From Pyronema omphalodes (lineage: Eukaryota > Ascomycota > Pezizomycetes > Pezizales > Pyronemataceae): a stretch of DNA of 64,000 bases. The stretch covers positions 682,001 through 746,000 of the forward strand of contig JAJJXM010000020.1 of assembly GCA_024516155.1 (NCBI GenBank), in the 5' to 3' direction. Shown here one piece after another: positions 46,401-58,634 of this stretch. The notes under the pieces are model-generated. The model ran no database searches. It worked only from the letters and a program-made list of their open reading frames with translations, and was not told the origin of the DNA. Position numbers and translations under genes: made by a program. The number at the start of each line of letters is the position of its first letter. Positions within the stretch are counted from its first letter, which is position 1.

Positions 46401-48135
46401 AATGGTAACATTAATCCCTCCTCCACATGTGTTAGGAATTCATAGTGATATAACATAACCTCGACCTAAGAAAACCGAAACAGACAGAATGCAGGTACAC
46501 GCAATCTATTACATGGTGTATGGCTTTAGACCATTTCAGTTTACTAAGCCTGACTTGAATATTATCTGGGTTTGTTTGGGGGTACATATAAACATGCGGT
46601 AACAGACCGAATTATCATCAGCGGGATCCGGGACCGGAAAGAGAGCCAAAGGAGTCGGAATATAATTTCCTGAATAACTTTCGCCGCAGAACCAGCCAGG
46701 TAATCACATCTCATACAACAAACCCCAGTCGAGATTCCGGCCGTCAATTTTCCATAAACTTCACCAGCGACCTCTCCATGCTTTCAAGGCCTACCTAAAC
46801 CACATCAGTAATTCTGGTTATGATATTACGGTGAATTCCTGAGCTCTCATCTGGGCCCGCTTCTCCAAGTTCAATCCTTCTATTCCCTATCCAAGTACCC
46901 AACACATATCCTACGATGCAACTCTACCCATCATACGCCGCTTCTATCTCAGCCCAACAAGCCAGTATGTAGTGCAAGACCAGCGAGTCGACGACCATAG
47001 GAACAGTATGCACATACATACATACATAGTACCGAAACTCAAACCGCAAACACCCCCACCTCCACATCAATACCAATACCAATCCATAAACCACCGACCA
47101 CCGACCAGCGACCACAAGAAAATACCATCATTTCTATCACTAGGGCAATAAATACCAGACCATATGTGCATGTGACTTAAGCCTGCTGTCCCTTAAGCTC
47201 TTTTCATGAAAGTTTGGAGATAGTGCTTGATTTTGATAAATAGATAAATAGATAAATACTCTTTAGTAAGCAAGCAAGTAAGCAAGTCAGGAAGCAAGCA
47301 AGCAAGTCAGGAAGTAAGCAACCAAACAAAACAAAAGGTTTGCTTTACAGGTACTTTATTTATCTTAATATAATAAAACAATGATCTCATATTCCAATGG
47401 ATGAGATATGATGATGAATAATATGAATAAGATGAATAAGATGACGTAATGTAATCCAATCGTTTGGTTGTAAGAAAAGAAAAGAAAAGAAAAGAAAAGA
47501 CGGGAACCAAGAAAAAGAAGAAAAAACCGGAACCAAGAAGAAACACAAAACCGGAACCAAGAAAAGGAAAAGGAAGAAAAGGAAGAAACAATAGTACACA
47601 AACAAATAAGGATAAGATAAGCTACAGAGCTACACATCCAGCCAGGCAGCATTGTATAAAACAAAGCCATGGAGAAGAAGAAACACAAAACAAAATATAT
47701 AATAATGAAGATAAAGCAAAAGAAAAAAGAAAAAGAAAAAAGAAAAAGAAAAGAAAAAGAAAAAAGAAAAGAAAAAGAAAATAACGAAACAGCCAACCCA
47801 ACCCAACCCATACCATCCAATCCCATGAAAAGAAAAAAAAAAAAGAAAAAAAAACTCCGAAAAAAAGACAATGAGTCCCAAATCATATCACTCAAACTCC
47901 TGCATCCGGCCAAATTAACATTTTTTTGTAACCCAATTATACCCGCCCGGGTAATCTTTCGACTAGTATTTGCCTAATCCCTATCTTAAGCTGTTCCTAT
48001 TTCCTATTTCCTCTTTTCTTATTCCCGGAACATTTTTTTCTTGACTTCTTTTTTTACTTTTCTCTTTCTCTTTCTCTTTCACACCGTCTCCGTCTCCATC
48101 TCCCTTTCTGTCTTGATCTCAGGCTTGGCTTGGAT
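46401..48135. other. Intergenic, A/G-rich low complexity
   Basis: 46400-47200 is unique. 47230-47330 has ATAGATAA and GCAAGCAAGTCAGG short repeats. 47475-47880 is a long AAAAG/GAAAAAG purine tract on the plus strand that keeps long frames open on both strands without being coding. The remainder is the 3' flank of the forkhead gene. Confidence 0.6.
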
Positions 48136-50457
48136 TTAGTTGATACTAGGCCAAACCTTTCTCCTCAAATCAATTCCCTGAAAATCACCCAAATACCCGA
48201 GATCCTCCTCCACATCTTCATCCTCCTCCTGTTCATTCGGCATCATTCTCGGTACGCCTCTTGACTTAGTCGGAGACTGCATTTCTCTAACCCCGGAGAT
48301 TCTAAACTTATTCTCATGTCCAATAGTATTCTGACCCTGTCTTCCAGTTCCCGGGGTACCTGGAGGACTTGAGCCCTCTTTGTTAGGACTACTGAAGCCT
48401 TGAACATATTTCCAGAATGGTGCTGGTGAGGATGTGGGGAGATAAGAAGATGGTAACTGGGAGGCTGATTGCGGGGGTGCTAAGCGGGGGTGTTGTTTTT
48501 GCGCCGCGGGAGTTACGGAGGATGAAACAGGAAGATGGAGGTCATCGGATGAGTTAAGGGCGCCTTGGCTGAGAACGGAGACGGGACCAGGGCCGGGGCT
48601 TGCACCGAGACCACTAGGGGCTAGAGAAGTGTGGGGATGAAGCATTTTATAATCTGGAGTGAAAGTTCCGCCACGATGGGAGGTTGAAGGAGGGGTTGCG
48701 CTACCAGAGCTGGTTGGGCGGAGGTCTGGGGTTGGTGTAAGGTTTTGACTGATGTGTGGGGTATGGATGATATGACTGCTGGCAGTGCCGCCGCTGAGAT
48801 TGAGACCGAGCCCGATTCCAAGGGCTCCGCTGCCGCTTACTGCGCCTATTCCGCCTATTCCGCCGGGTCCGGCAGCTGTGATGGCTCCAATGGCTCCTGC
48901 GCCGGCTCCGGTGCCGGTTCCACTGCCGCTCATGGTTACGTCGTGAGGAAGCAATGGTTTGATGTTTCCTGGTGAGGTCTGGGGAGATCGGGTACGCCCA
49001 TCCTTAGAGGGACGATGAAGTTTCTTAATGTATTCATCCCGATGCTCGGGAAGAAGCTCCCATTTCATTCCTTTGCCGGGTTCGTCGGTACGACGGGGGA
49101 TTTTGCGGAATGCTTTATTTAATGATAGGTTATGACGGATGGAATTCTAGCAAATGTTAGCACTGTTGATCACTCAAGGAGGCCCAAAGTCTGCCAGTCA
49201 TGAACCCGTTTGCGAGGGACGTCAGGCCTATGATCCCGGGGGTTCAATCCCTGAAGGGGGGGTTGAGATTGGAGGTTCCGGCTTGCGCCTTCGGGGTTAC
49301 ACACCTGCCAACCAGTATTTGAATGCCGATAGAACGCATATTTCTCAGTAATGAATTGATAAATCGAATTCAGAGTCAGTTGTTCGCTTTCGGAAGACAA
49401 AATGGCTTGAGCAATCAACAACGCATAACTATATGGTGGTTTTGTATCCTTGTGCGCGTCTTGGGAATAATCAATCTCCTCTCCCAGCTCTATCATACCC
49501 TGTGTAATCGGAGCCTTGGTATTTGGTTTATCAGCACCAGTATCCCCTGTAATGGTTTTCTTCCCTCTAGCCGTCGACCCCGAGGATGCTACCTTTTTCG
49601 TCCCAGTTTCGCCGTGGTTTAAACTCTTGGTAGGTGACGCAACTAGAGGAGGTTCTTCTTCAATATAATAAGGCTGCATTTGCGCCTGTTCCATAAAAGT
49701 TGCTGCAATCAATGTCGGTTTGTTGGGTAGAACAAACATCATTTGGCACCCGCCAATTTCGATTACTGATCCGCTGCGCAGAATAACCGACGAATCTTTG
49801 CGGTGGTTAACATCGTCAATCTTCACCCCGTTTCTACCGAGGACATGAAGTTGCCAGTTATGACTGCCGGTTGTATCGTAGCTAATAACCGCATGCTGTC
49901 TGGATACCAATTTGCTGGGTCCAAGATCAACATGCACTTCCTCCGATCTCGGCGGTGTCGGAGACCCATCGGTAGGCGCAGTAGCAGCGTGATCCGGAGG
50001 TCGCCCAATCTTGACAGTAAGGTCCTTGATATAATATGTCCAATCCTTTCCGGCAAGTTTGGCATAAGCAGTAATACCCTGTGTGTTCTGGACAAAGTTC
50101 TTTTCGTTCGCCCATTCGATAGCGGCTACTGGTAACGGAGGTTCGGCGGGTAGTTGGAGGGCCGCAATTACCGCGTTGACTTGTTCGATGGGCGCATCGG
50201 TCATCGCGAGACCAAGGGTTGGTGAGACCTGTAGGAAAGAAAGTTAGCTGATGTTCTTTATGTTCCCGCTCACTTTTCGCACTGCAGGCAAGCGAATGGG
50301 CGGGCTGGAACTACGCCGCACAGCATAATGGATCGACGGAGGGACGCACCTTGCGACGCTTCGGACGGGAGCGAGTGGAGGACGAGTCGGCGGCTTCGTC
50401 ATGAGGTGGGGTGGAGCCTGTGCGACGGCGCGGGCGGCGCTGAGTAGAGGGAGACAT
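48136..50457 (-). CDS. FHA-forkhead transcription factor, Fkh1/Fkh2 type, three exons
   Basis: Cell-cycle-type forkhead regulator, nuclear. Minus-strand exons 50457-50350, 50228-49305 and 49146-48136 give 680 aa, all in phase 0. Exon 1 encodes a basic N-terminus ([15 protein letters not shown]...SRPKRRK). An FHA domain lies at about residues 90-205 (KIGRPPDH..., [25 protein letters not shown]). The forkhead domain lies at about 296-385 ([26 protein letters not shown] then [34 protein letters not shown]). Intron 2 splits the forkhead domain exactly at WQ|NSIRHN. The C-terminal 250 residues are Ser/Pro/Gly-rich. FHA plus forkhead is also seen in Fhl1, but [15 protein letters not shown] followed by GKGMKW fits Fkh2. 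The start at 50457 rests on family resemblance of the short first exon; 50204 is the fallback start. Confidence 0.9.
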
Positions 50458-51896
50458 CTCCGTGTAGCAAGCAATTTCGGGTTGAGGAGTCTATCTATGT
50501 AAGAAGGAGATGAGGTTAGTTGAGGCCTCAGTTTGTGTCGGCTTCCATGCTGACCAACTTTGCGCAAAAAGAAAAGGTTCGGTGAAACAAAACCGAAAGG
50601 CGGCAACTCACCAAGCTTACTCTCGGATATTAGCGAAAAATGGAAATCTTTTTTGAGTCTTGTCTTTGCTTTGCTTTGCTTTGCGCCTTGATAGATTTTC
50701 TGTCTTGTGATGTCGGATGTGTGTGAGAAGCAGGACGTGTCTCAGTTTCAGGAAAAGTTTGCGGGGCTTTGTTTGTTTTGACTTGTTCGGGGTTGAAGTA
50801 AATATTTATCGTTTGTTATTTTGACCCTTGGAAGCAGCAGCAGCCCTGTGAGCCCTTCACCTGCACTTAGACGCGATGATGTCGAAAACTAAACTTGGAA
50901 TTCCGCGTTGCCTGTTGTCGCTTACACACTAGTTTCTGAGCGCAGTACAGTAGTAGTAGTAGTAGTAGTAGCCGGCTGAGGGATGAATGTATTGTAGTTC
51001 GGCCTTGTTTTTTTTTTTTTTTGTTCTGGGGATCGTAATAGATTTCAGGGTCGTGATTGTGATTGTGATTGTGATTGTGTGTTCGTGACGAAATGAAACA
51101 GATTGCTCGGTTGCGTCCAAAGTTTGATCTGGGTCGTTCTCGTCTGTTTGCGGATTTTTTCTTTGTTCTCGTCGCCCCGTCGTCGGTTGTCGCAGCGCAG
51201 GCGCATGTCATACTTGGACTGACTCGACTCGGCTCCCGATTCTCATCTGACGAAACCGTGACTAGCAATAAGCACGCTAGGGACGCGAATGTTTCAGAAC
51301 GGATGGAGGGGGCTATGTACAACATTCTCATATATTTCGATACGACTGTCACAGTTCGACATATTGATAGTGCGCGAGTAGAGACTGTTGGAGTTTCTTG
51401 TTTAATCGCGAGAATAAAAGTTGGGGAAAAGTGCAAAATTGTACATAAATAGTTGGTCGAAGGGTAGGCATCCCATTTCCCAATAGCGGGAACAGAAATA
51501 CACAATGAAGTCCATGTTTAACACAGATATTAGTAATATCTAGTAACATTCACAGTTGGTGCGGTCGTCCCCCGTGCCGATAATTATGGCTGGACATCCA
51601 GTCATCGTCTGCTGCATACTGAGATGAGGTGGCCGCGGTGCGGGGCATAAACGAGTGACACAACATGCCTGACTCAAGAAACTGCTCCTGCTTACTGCTG
51701 CAGCCTTGAAAAAAACGGAAAGAAAAAACAAAAATTACGGTATGTAGTCTCCAACATGGTAACCACCATCTCTCTATTTAAAACAAAAAACACACATAGG
51801 GTATTAATAGTACATCATTACATCATCCATCGCATCGCTACCAGTATCACTATCATCATCCTCTCCAACACTCCAATTCCAGAGCGAGCTAAGACT
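50458..51896. promoter_or_regulatory. Upstream region of the forkhead gene
   Basis: The region between the dynactin p62 stop and the forkhead start is presumed to contain the forkhead promoter. It has a (TAG)n run at about 50948-50972, a T run at about 51008-51022, and GATTGT repeats at about 51053-51080. No gene is supported in it. Confidence 0.45.
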
Positions 51897-53871
51897 CTAT
51901 CTCGCCGCTCCCGCCGCCCCTGCCGTTCCTCCCGTCGATTCCCTGTGCGATTTCGAACTAGATCTGTGTTCCCTATCCCTATGTTCCCTTTCTCTTGGCT
52001 CCCCTACTGGGATAGGCGGTAAAGCTTTGTTTACCGCCACTCCTGCACCAGCAGAGGCGGAATCATCAAACCCAACCTTCCCAGCCACCTTCTTGCCAAT
52101 TCTTCCCACCTCCAACACAGACCAATAACTATGTTCCTTCTTCTCCTTGATATCCTTTCCAATTCCATCATCTTTATCTACATCCGACTCATAAACCGAT
52201 CTAACCAGTATCGGGACTTTAACAATAAAGTCATCCTCCTCTAGCTCCACATCATCTGGTAAATGCGGTGGTACAATCTCTAGTATAACAGAGGTCCAGT
52301 TACGCCCACTGTCCCAGATGGTTCCAGCTATACCAGTCTTCCTGCCCTTAGCTGCTTTTGCCTTGGGCTTGGCTTCGGGACCAAGGGCTTCGTCCCAGAC
52401 GTCGGTGCTAGCACCAACTTCGAACTCCGGGCAAAGAATGTAGACTGTGGCAGGATATTTACCCGGAGTCTTCTCGGGAGTGGCAAGGGTAATATTAATG
52501 ACGTCGTAGAGAGGGTTGGTGACTGTGAGCAGGAACTGATGCGTCGCCAACGGTTGGAGGGAGAAGTAATTGACAGCGTTGTGGTCAAGCCTGGAGATTG
52601 AAAGTTGGGGTATATACGATCTATCCTTTCAGTCAGTTCTAGTTCCCAGTCCGCGCAGGAAAATCCCCCTAAATCCCCAAAGAGAATGAAGTAACATACC
52701 CAGCTACAAGTCTTATCCTATACCTGATCGACCCCACTTTCTGTTCCGGCTTAACCAAAATATGCCTACAACTCCTACATCTCTTGGCACGTTTTGTTCT
52801 CAGCAACGCAGCAAGCGGCCTAACATCCTCCAACAGTCTCGGCTGATGTGGCTGAATGATACGCTGACTTTGCGACGTAGCCCCATAGAAACCAGCCTTC
52901 TTCATCTTCTCAATAACATCATCCTCCGAATCCATAACCCTATAACTTTCAATCTCCTGCCACTCCTGTTTCTGCTTTACCAACTTCGGCATGTTACCCG
53001 TTCCATAGCTTCCAATCCTTCTTCCAGTTGAATACATTCCCATCAATCTCGACAGAGAGCCTGCGCCTCCAAAATCATCCGAGCTCGCAATTGTATTTTG
53101 TTGATGATAGTATCCCTTCAATCTAGCGAATTCAGCCTCATCCGTAGGAGCCGGTGGAGGAATTGGAGAGTTGGGTCGGAAGTTGTAAACCGAAGAACCT
53201 TGACTAAGAGGCGACAACGGACGGGAATGAGACGACTCTGGGGGTGCGAGACTATTAGACGGGGGCATCGAAGCGGCTTTTAGTTTCGCGGTTAGTTGAG
53301 CGGTGATAGACGTGGGTTTCTCGAAGGTGATGCCGATGTCGGAGGTTGACCAGAGACAGTGGGCGCATAGCAGGATAAAAGGACCGGTTTGGTCTTCTCC
53401 GGTAGCGGTTACAGCGAGGGCAGCAAAACAGATCGGACAGGAGAAACAGTTGCGGGTACATCTGTTTATCGTCGCGGGTTGTTAGCTATAGCTCGGTGGG
53501 GGGTAGCTCTGGGGTAGTTCTCGAACGGGGGAGCTATCTCGGATGCAGACAACGTACCTATTTCCTTCACTCTTAACCGTCGAACTGGGGACCTCGAATA
53601 AACAGCTCGGACAAAAGTAGCAAGCGATTTCATCCTGGACACATCTTGGGCATCTGACTTGATTACAATCCTCACAGAACAATAGATTCTCCAGCGGGAA
53701 CAACGAGAATGCCGATCTCGGGGATCGAGGATCAAAGGTTTCGCCTTCTTCTTCCCATTGGTCTAGATCCGGATCTGCGGCGGCGCTTTTCGAACGGCGG
53801 GATCGTTGCTGTCCCACATTGTCGCTGCATGGACAGGAGATTAATATCGATGGGAAGAGGGGCGCGTTCAT
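51897..53871 (-). CDS. Dynactin subunit p62 (DCTN4; Neurospora ro-2 family)
   Basis: Subunit of the dynactin pointed-end complex, which supports dynein-based transport and nuclear movement along hyphal microtubules. Minus-strand exons 53871-53558, 53461-52700 and 52620-51897 give 599 aa, with phases matching. The N-terminus has the p62 Cys pattern: CEDCNQVRCPRC, CYFCPSC, then after splicing CTRNCFSCPICF and CAHC. The middle contains the conserved RAKRCRSCRHILVKPEQKV, then RYRIRLVAGSYIPQLSISRL across intron 2. The C-terminal beta-rich part follows (HQFLLTVTNPLYDVINITLA) and ends in a Glu/Arg/Ser/Gly-rich tail. The start at MNAPLF places CPCSDN near residue 14, as expected; the longer upstream frame looks non-coding. 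Confidence 0.9.
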
Positions 53872-54231
53872 GGTTGTCAGGCTGGAGGAGACGCGACGTG
53901 GTTGTGGCGGCGGGAATGGTGGATGATGCTTGCATGACAGGGTTGTGGGGCATGAGACATCACTCGAATGTTTCAATACTGCAGATGAGCTTCCGACCGG
54001 AAATGTTTTTAGATGCCCAATGACATATATCATCTTTTCATAGTTAAGATCGTTAAATCTACATTCCCTCGTTCATATGAAAAAAATTTCCGTCACTTTA
54101 CCCCCGAAGACAGCAGCTTCTCCCCTAATCTCATATTATCCCCAGCTTCTTACATATCCTGCCAAACCACCTCAATCTGGAACGGCATAGTGCAACCAGA
54201 CTTCATTTGTCCCCTATAAAAATCATCAGCA
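53872..54231. promoter_or_regulatory. Upstream region of dynactin p62
   Basis: 360 bp between the p62 start and the 3' end of the next minus-strand gene. No element can be named. Confidence 0.4.
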
Positions 54232-54968
54232 TCAGTTTACTAACGGCACATCTCGAGCACAATCTGCCCGAAAGATTGGGTTTACTGACATGTATATGTT
54301 ATATCCCTGCATCATGTTTCCACATGCAACCCAACTCCTGCTCATAGTACACTCCATGTTAGATTTGGGGTTGTAATCCAAGTACCACATCTTCATGGAG
54401 TTCACTGTCTTCGAGCAGAGATTCCAGTTCTTCCACATTGTTCGCATGGGGAGAATATCTAGCATTGGGTCTCCGAAGCGAGCTGCGAATTTGGGTTTAC
54501 CGTTGGTGGGACGAAGGAAACTAGTTTCTTGATAAGCATCTGTAAATCAAAGCCGGTCTAAAAAAAAAGGGCGTGCTTAATTGAAAGCATGATAAAAATT
54601 AATGCCTAGACGGGAGAGTCTCATATTCCCGAGTGTGTTGACATAGGTTAAAGCAATTTTAATCAAGAGAAGGCAAATCAAATCATTAGAGAGGGAAAAA
54701 AGGCTTACAGTTTATCCTTCGGCATCTTCACACTCATAATCGGGCCCTTAGTCATTCCCTTAGGTCCCATATAGCCCGTAAACTCCTCTCCACCCCTATA
54801 GATACCCAGCATTCCATATCCCAAACTGTACGTAAGCGTTTTTCCAGCGATTTCCTTCGGTCCCATATCTGATACTTTAAGCTTGAACTCTGCATTCATT
54901 TTCGGAACTGCATTAGCGACAACAGCTGTAGCTGATGTAAGGAGGGTTAAAGCGAGTGTGAATTTCAT
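54232..54968 (-). CDS. Small secreted protein, two exons, unrecognised
   Basis: The minus-strand ATG at 54968 gives MKFTLALTLLTSATAVVANA, a clear signal peptide (an ATG four codons upstream is the alternative). Exon 1 (54968-54709) ends at a GTAAGC donor. The only in-phase acceptor I found is ACTAG before 54520, giving exon 2 54520-54232 and 182 aa. The mature part includes GIYRGGEEFTGYMGPKGMTK, and exon 2 has RPTNGKPKFAARFGDPM plus four cysteines (NLCSK, MECTM, VACGN, ADCARD) that could form two disulfides. The family is not recognised and the extracellular role is unknown. The 188-nt intron is longer than most here, so the junction should be treated as provisional. Confidence 0.55.
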
Positions 54969-55620
54969 GTTAAAAATCAATTGAAATCTCTTGGTTGTTA
55001 ATTTGGTTTAGTTATGGATTTGATTCGGTTGGGTAGGATTGAATGGAAGGATTAACTGAAGATAGAAAACAAAAATCAACGGGGAATCATCAAAGCTTTA
55101 TAGCGAAACCCCCAACCGGGGAACTGCAGTGGATTACACAGATCAATGTCTTGGGCCGCTGGCAGATTTGTGTACGATTGTACTATGTGATATGCCACAG
55201 AAAACTAGGCTGGGGATACATATATCCATGGATGAAGTCGACGAATACGGTGGTGGGGGTTCCACGAGGCGTCGGGTTATGGCTTATGCATAACATCCTC
55301 TGGTGGCTTTTTGTGTTGATATTTTTTTTTTTTTTTTGGAGGACTTGAAAAGTGGAACTGAGTAAGTGTATCTAGTTACTGTGGTGTAGAAGTGGCTGGC
55401 TTAAAGGGTTGATTTGAGGCGTGAGGCGTGGTTGCCAAGTGCCATATCAGTCCGGAGTTTAAACTTTGTTATCGATAGAACGATATGCCGATATCTCATC
55501 AATTCCAACCCAACCTTCTCATTTATTAAGCTCCATTTACATTAATCACCAATACATCACAAACTTGCTTTGATTTTGTTACATCTTCAGATTTTACATC
55601 AATAAGAGCTACAAAATATA
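54969..55620. promoter_or_regulatory. Divergent intergenic region
   Basis: Lies between the secreted-protein gene (minus) and the doubtful plus ORF at 55621. A T15 run lies near 55322-55338. 55500-55620 is CT/ACA-rich and looks like a 5' leader. No gene is seen. Confidence 0.4.
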
Positions 55621-56412
55621 ATGAATTTGAGATATATCAACCTCGTGTTTGATACCTATCAATACCCAAGACAAAAAGACAAACCGTTGGTGACCACAGC
55701 AGCCGTTAGTTATCTCTGTAACCCATCGGCGTTGTTGCTAGTGGCTGCTTGTGCTGCGGAAAAACTAGCACAAAAGTATATTATAGTTCCATCTCGGAAA
55801 GCCGTGGTGGTCGATAAACAAGGCTGGCTAGCCCACGGCAAGTCGGTATTTGAGGACTGGGCATTAATAAAACGCTACCTATGGACTTCCATACAGGCAA
55901 TATTACAGAGACTGAGTTCCCAACGGCTCCAACGGCTCCAACGACGAATCTAATGTTTAATTTTTGTTCCCAGCACCATATCATCCCGAGCCAGCCTTAA
56001 CCGTCTTATCAACCCATACCCGAAGTTCGAACCCTACCCGAACCCGGAAAATAAAACCCCAGAGATTTACGCCGGGGTAATGTATGTATCCGTATGCATC
56101 CGCGGGTATCTAACAGATTTCTCCGTCGTCCTTCTTAATCCATCAGCTTTTAATCTTATCCAGGATCAATTATCTCATACAGGAATAAATATGAAAAGTG
56201 CAGAAGATTACCAGTATCCCGCAAATCCCTCGAATCCGTATCCCACGAAACCTCTGGAGGTATTTATTTGGAATATGGTAACAGAGGAAATCATAAGGAT
56301 TTTGTATGTCTATCTAGAGGGTAATGTGCATTTTTGTTATGATACGTATTTTACACGTCCTGCACTGCGGGGCGAGAACGAGATAACGAGAAAAGAAAAT
56401 AAAAATAAATAA
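55621..56412 (+). CDS. Hypothetical protein frame with one internal stop or a small intron
   Basis: Starting at ATG 55621 (MNLRYINLVFDTYQYPRQKD), a frame runs to TAA at 55951-55953. The same frame then continues open to 56412 (VVLLNPSAFNLIQDQLSHTG, then AEDYQYPANPSNPYPTKPLE). A single stop in 264 codons suggests either a recent nonsense mutation or an intron. CTAATG...TTTTGTTCCCAG (acceptor at about 55976) looks like a real 3' splice site, and a GTATAT donor at 55774 would join in phase and remove the stop. The family is not recognised. A leader-like stretch precedes the ATG. Confidence 0.35.
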
Positions 56413-57234
56413 AAATAAACACGAGATACGAGATACGAGATACGAAAACTATAATTAAGCGAGACCGAAGTTGACAATGTAAGCACAAAAAAGCGAAGTG
56501 CACGATGTATGTATGAAGAGATGATATATACATAGAAACAATCTGCATGGCGTTCCAAAAAGCGGTGGATTTTTCAAATCTGCCGCCGTGGGCTTGTTGA
56601 TCAATCATCATAGCATCATGCAGTAGCCCTGAACCCTAGGTCCGCTGGCTTACTCTAACGACGTCGACGTCTGGGGATCATGGTTGTGTCGACTAAACTC
56701 GGATATCGGGTTTTGTTATATCTTGTCGATTTTTTATACAGTTTGAGATATCTGTATAGAATTGACCGAAAGATTGGCTTGGTGATGAGTGTACATAGGT
56801 GTGAAATAAAGTTCTCATCGTTGTGGAAAATGGGCATCGGGATGGATAGATAGCCAGTGTGAGACTAGCAATGTCGATCTGAGCCTCATGCTATGTATAT
56901 GCTGCCAATGTCTTCGTTGGGCGTTTAGATATAGTTGAAGATAAGAATTGAACTGTGTTTATGTAGATATCAATTACCTACCTACCTATAGTTTTCAGTC
57001 CTTGGAAACTCTTGGTCTTGGAAGTAAATTCCAAATACTCGCGCCTCAAACTGCTTTAGACTTCACCCGATGGGAGTAGATGATACGCACTAACCCATCC
57101 CAGCGCGCCGTACTAACCAGCAAGCATGACATCATCCGACCAGCCCGCGTAAAGTAGCAGCATACCACGCACCTCATCTCATCCACTGCCGCATCGCCGC
57201 ACCGCCGCATCCCCGCCGCCATCGCACCGTAACC
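56413..57234. other. Intergenic, promoter side of NDUFAF5
   Basis: AT-rich to about 57000, then GC-richer with CGCCGCACCGCCGC just before the NDUFAF5 start. GAGATAC repeats (about 56420-56442) are noted. No gene is supported. Confidence 0.5.
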
Positions 57235-58634
57235 ATGCCACCCCGAATCTCTCAGAACCTCCCTCGTCTCGCCGCCCGAGGCTGCACTCGCGGCTACGCC
57301 TCCGCCTCCACCGCCCACACCCCCGCCTTCCAAGTCTTCAACCGGCACACGAAGCTTCTGCAGCGAGAACGGGCTGCCAGGAATCCGTTATCGAAAACTA
57401 CCGATTACCTGCGGGATCATATCGCTGGTGATTTGGTGGAGAGGTTACTCGTAAGTTTTGTTCTCTTTCCGTGGGTGTGGCTTTGAACAATTCCATTCCC
57501 CCTCCCCACTCCCCCCCCCCACCCCCTCCCGGGGATCCTCGGAGGTTCTGGACGGCCTACAACAACAACAACAACCCCCCCCCCCCCCCCGCCGCATACC
57601 ATAGAAAACAGAAGACCACAGCTGATATCCCCAGAGCTAATCAACCGGCACTTCCCACGTGTGCTAGATCTCGGAGCCGGGCCATGCAACATCGCGCGCG
57701 CACTCCTAGAGCCACGAGAAGGCGCGACAGAAGGCAGCACCGAAAAAGTGATCGATCGTATCGAGCATCTTGTAGCGGGGGAGCTATCACCAGCACTACT
57801 CCATCGTGATGCCGGGGAAGCTTGGAATAAGGAGCTTAGTCTAGAGCGGGTTGTTTTAGATGAGGAGGATTTGCCGTTTGAAGATAATAGCTTTGATGCG
57901 ATTATTTCTGCTGGTGGGGTTTCTTTTTTTTTTTGCCCGCTTGCTAAGGAAGATGGGGATGAAGGAGGAGGATATGATGGGATTGAGGGTTAACTTCAAA
58001 TGCGGATAGGTTCCATGCACTGGATAAACGATCTCCCCCGCTCCCTTTCCTCCTGTCAACGAATCCTTAAACCCGACTCGCCGCTGCTAGCCGCCATGTT
58101 CGGCGGCGATAGTCTCTTTGAGCTCCGCACCTCGTTGCAACTAGCCGAGATGGAGCGCTGCGGGGGTGTATCCCCTCGTGTGTCGCCCATGGCGGATACT
58201 CGGGATCTCGGGGGCCTGTTAGACAAAGCCGGATTTTCTCTGCTAACAATCGACACAGCGGATGTAGTGATCGACTATCCGGACATCTTTGCACTAATGA
58301 CAGATCTACAAGCCATGGGGGAGGGGAATGCTGTTTTGGGACGGAAACAGGGACAGATTTCTAGAGATGTTTTGATGGCTGCAGAGGGGATTTATAGACA
58401 GTTACATGGGAATACGGATGATAGTTTACCGGCGACTTTTAAGGTTATTTTTATGGTATGTTTGGGAACTTATCCGACAAAAGAAATAGCAATCACGATA
58501 GCTGACTTTATAATGCGATGTTTTAGATCGGCTGGAAGAAATCGGATAATCAACCCAAGCCCCTAGCAAGAGGTTCGGCACAGTTCAGCTTGAAGGATTT
58601 ATCAGAGATGGATAAGAAGGGAAAGAAAGAGTAA
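57235..58634 (+). CDS. NDUFAF5: NDUFAF5-type complex I assembly methyltransferase, four exons
   Basis: Mitochondrial SAM-dependent enzyme family required for assembly of respiratory complex I (human NDUFAF5 hydroxylates an arginine of a core subunit). Exons 57235-57450, 57622-57913, 58010-58455 and 58527-58634 give 353 aa, with all phases matching. The N-terminus is an Arg-rich mitochondrial presequence (MPPRISQNLPRLAARGCTRG). The family opening follows (FQVFNRHTKLLQRERAA), then SAM motif I (RVLDLGAGPCNIARALLE), DEEDLPFEDNSFDAIISAG, and the signature SMHWINDLP split across intron 2. The C-terminal half reads DTRDLGGLLDKAGFSLLTID and ends FKVIFMIGWKKSDNQPKP. Intron 1 contains long C runs. An insertion in the methyltransferase core (REGATEGSTEKVIDRIEHL) fits fungal orthologues. 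Confidence 0.92.

Noticed and set aside
47365..47977. Long Phe/Ser- or Lys/Glu-rich ORFs
   Set aside because: Translations of a purine tract on opposite strands.
49180..49262. Possible tRNA gene on the plus strand within the forkhead intron
   Set aside because: Only a B-box-like GGGTTCAATCC is present. The T stem mispairs and no acceptor stem or A box can be formed.
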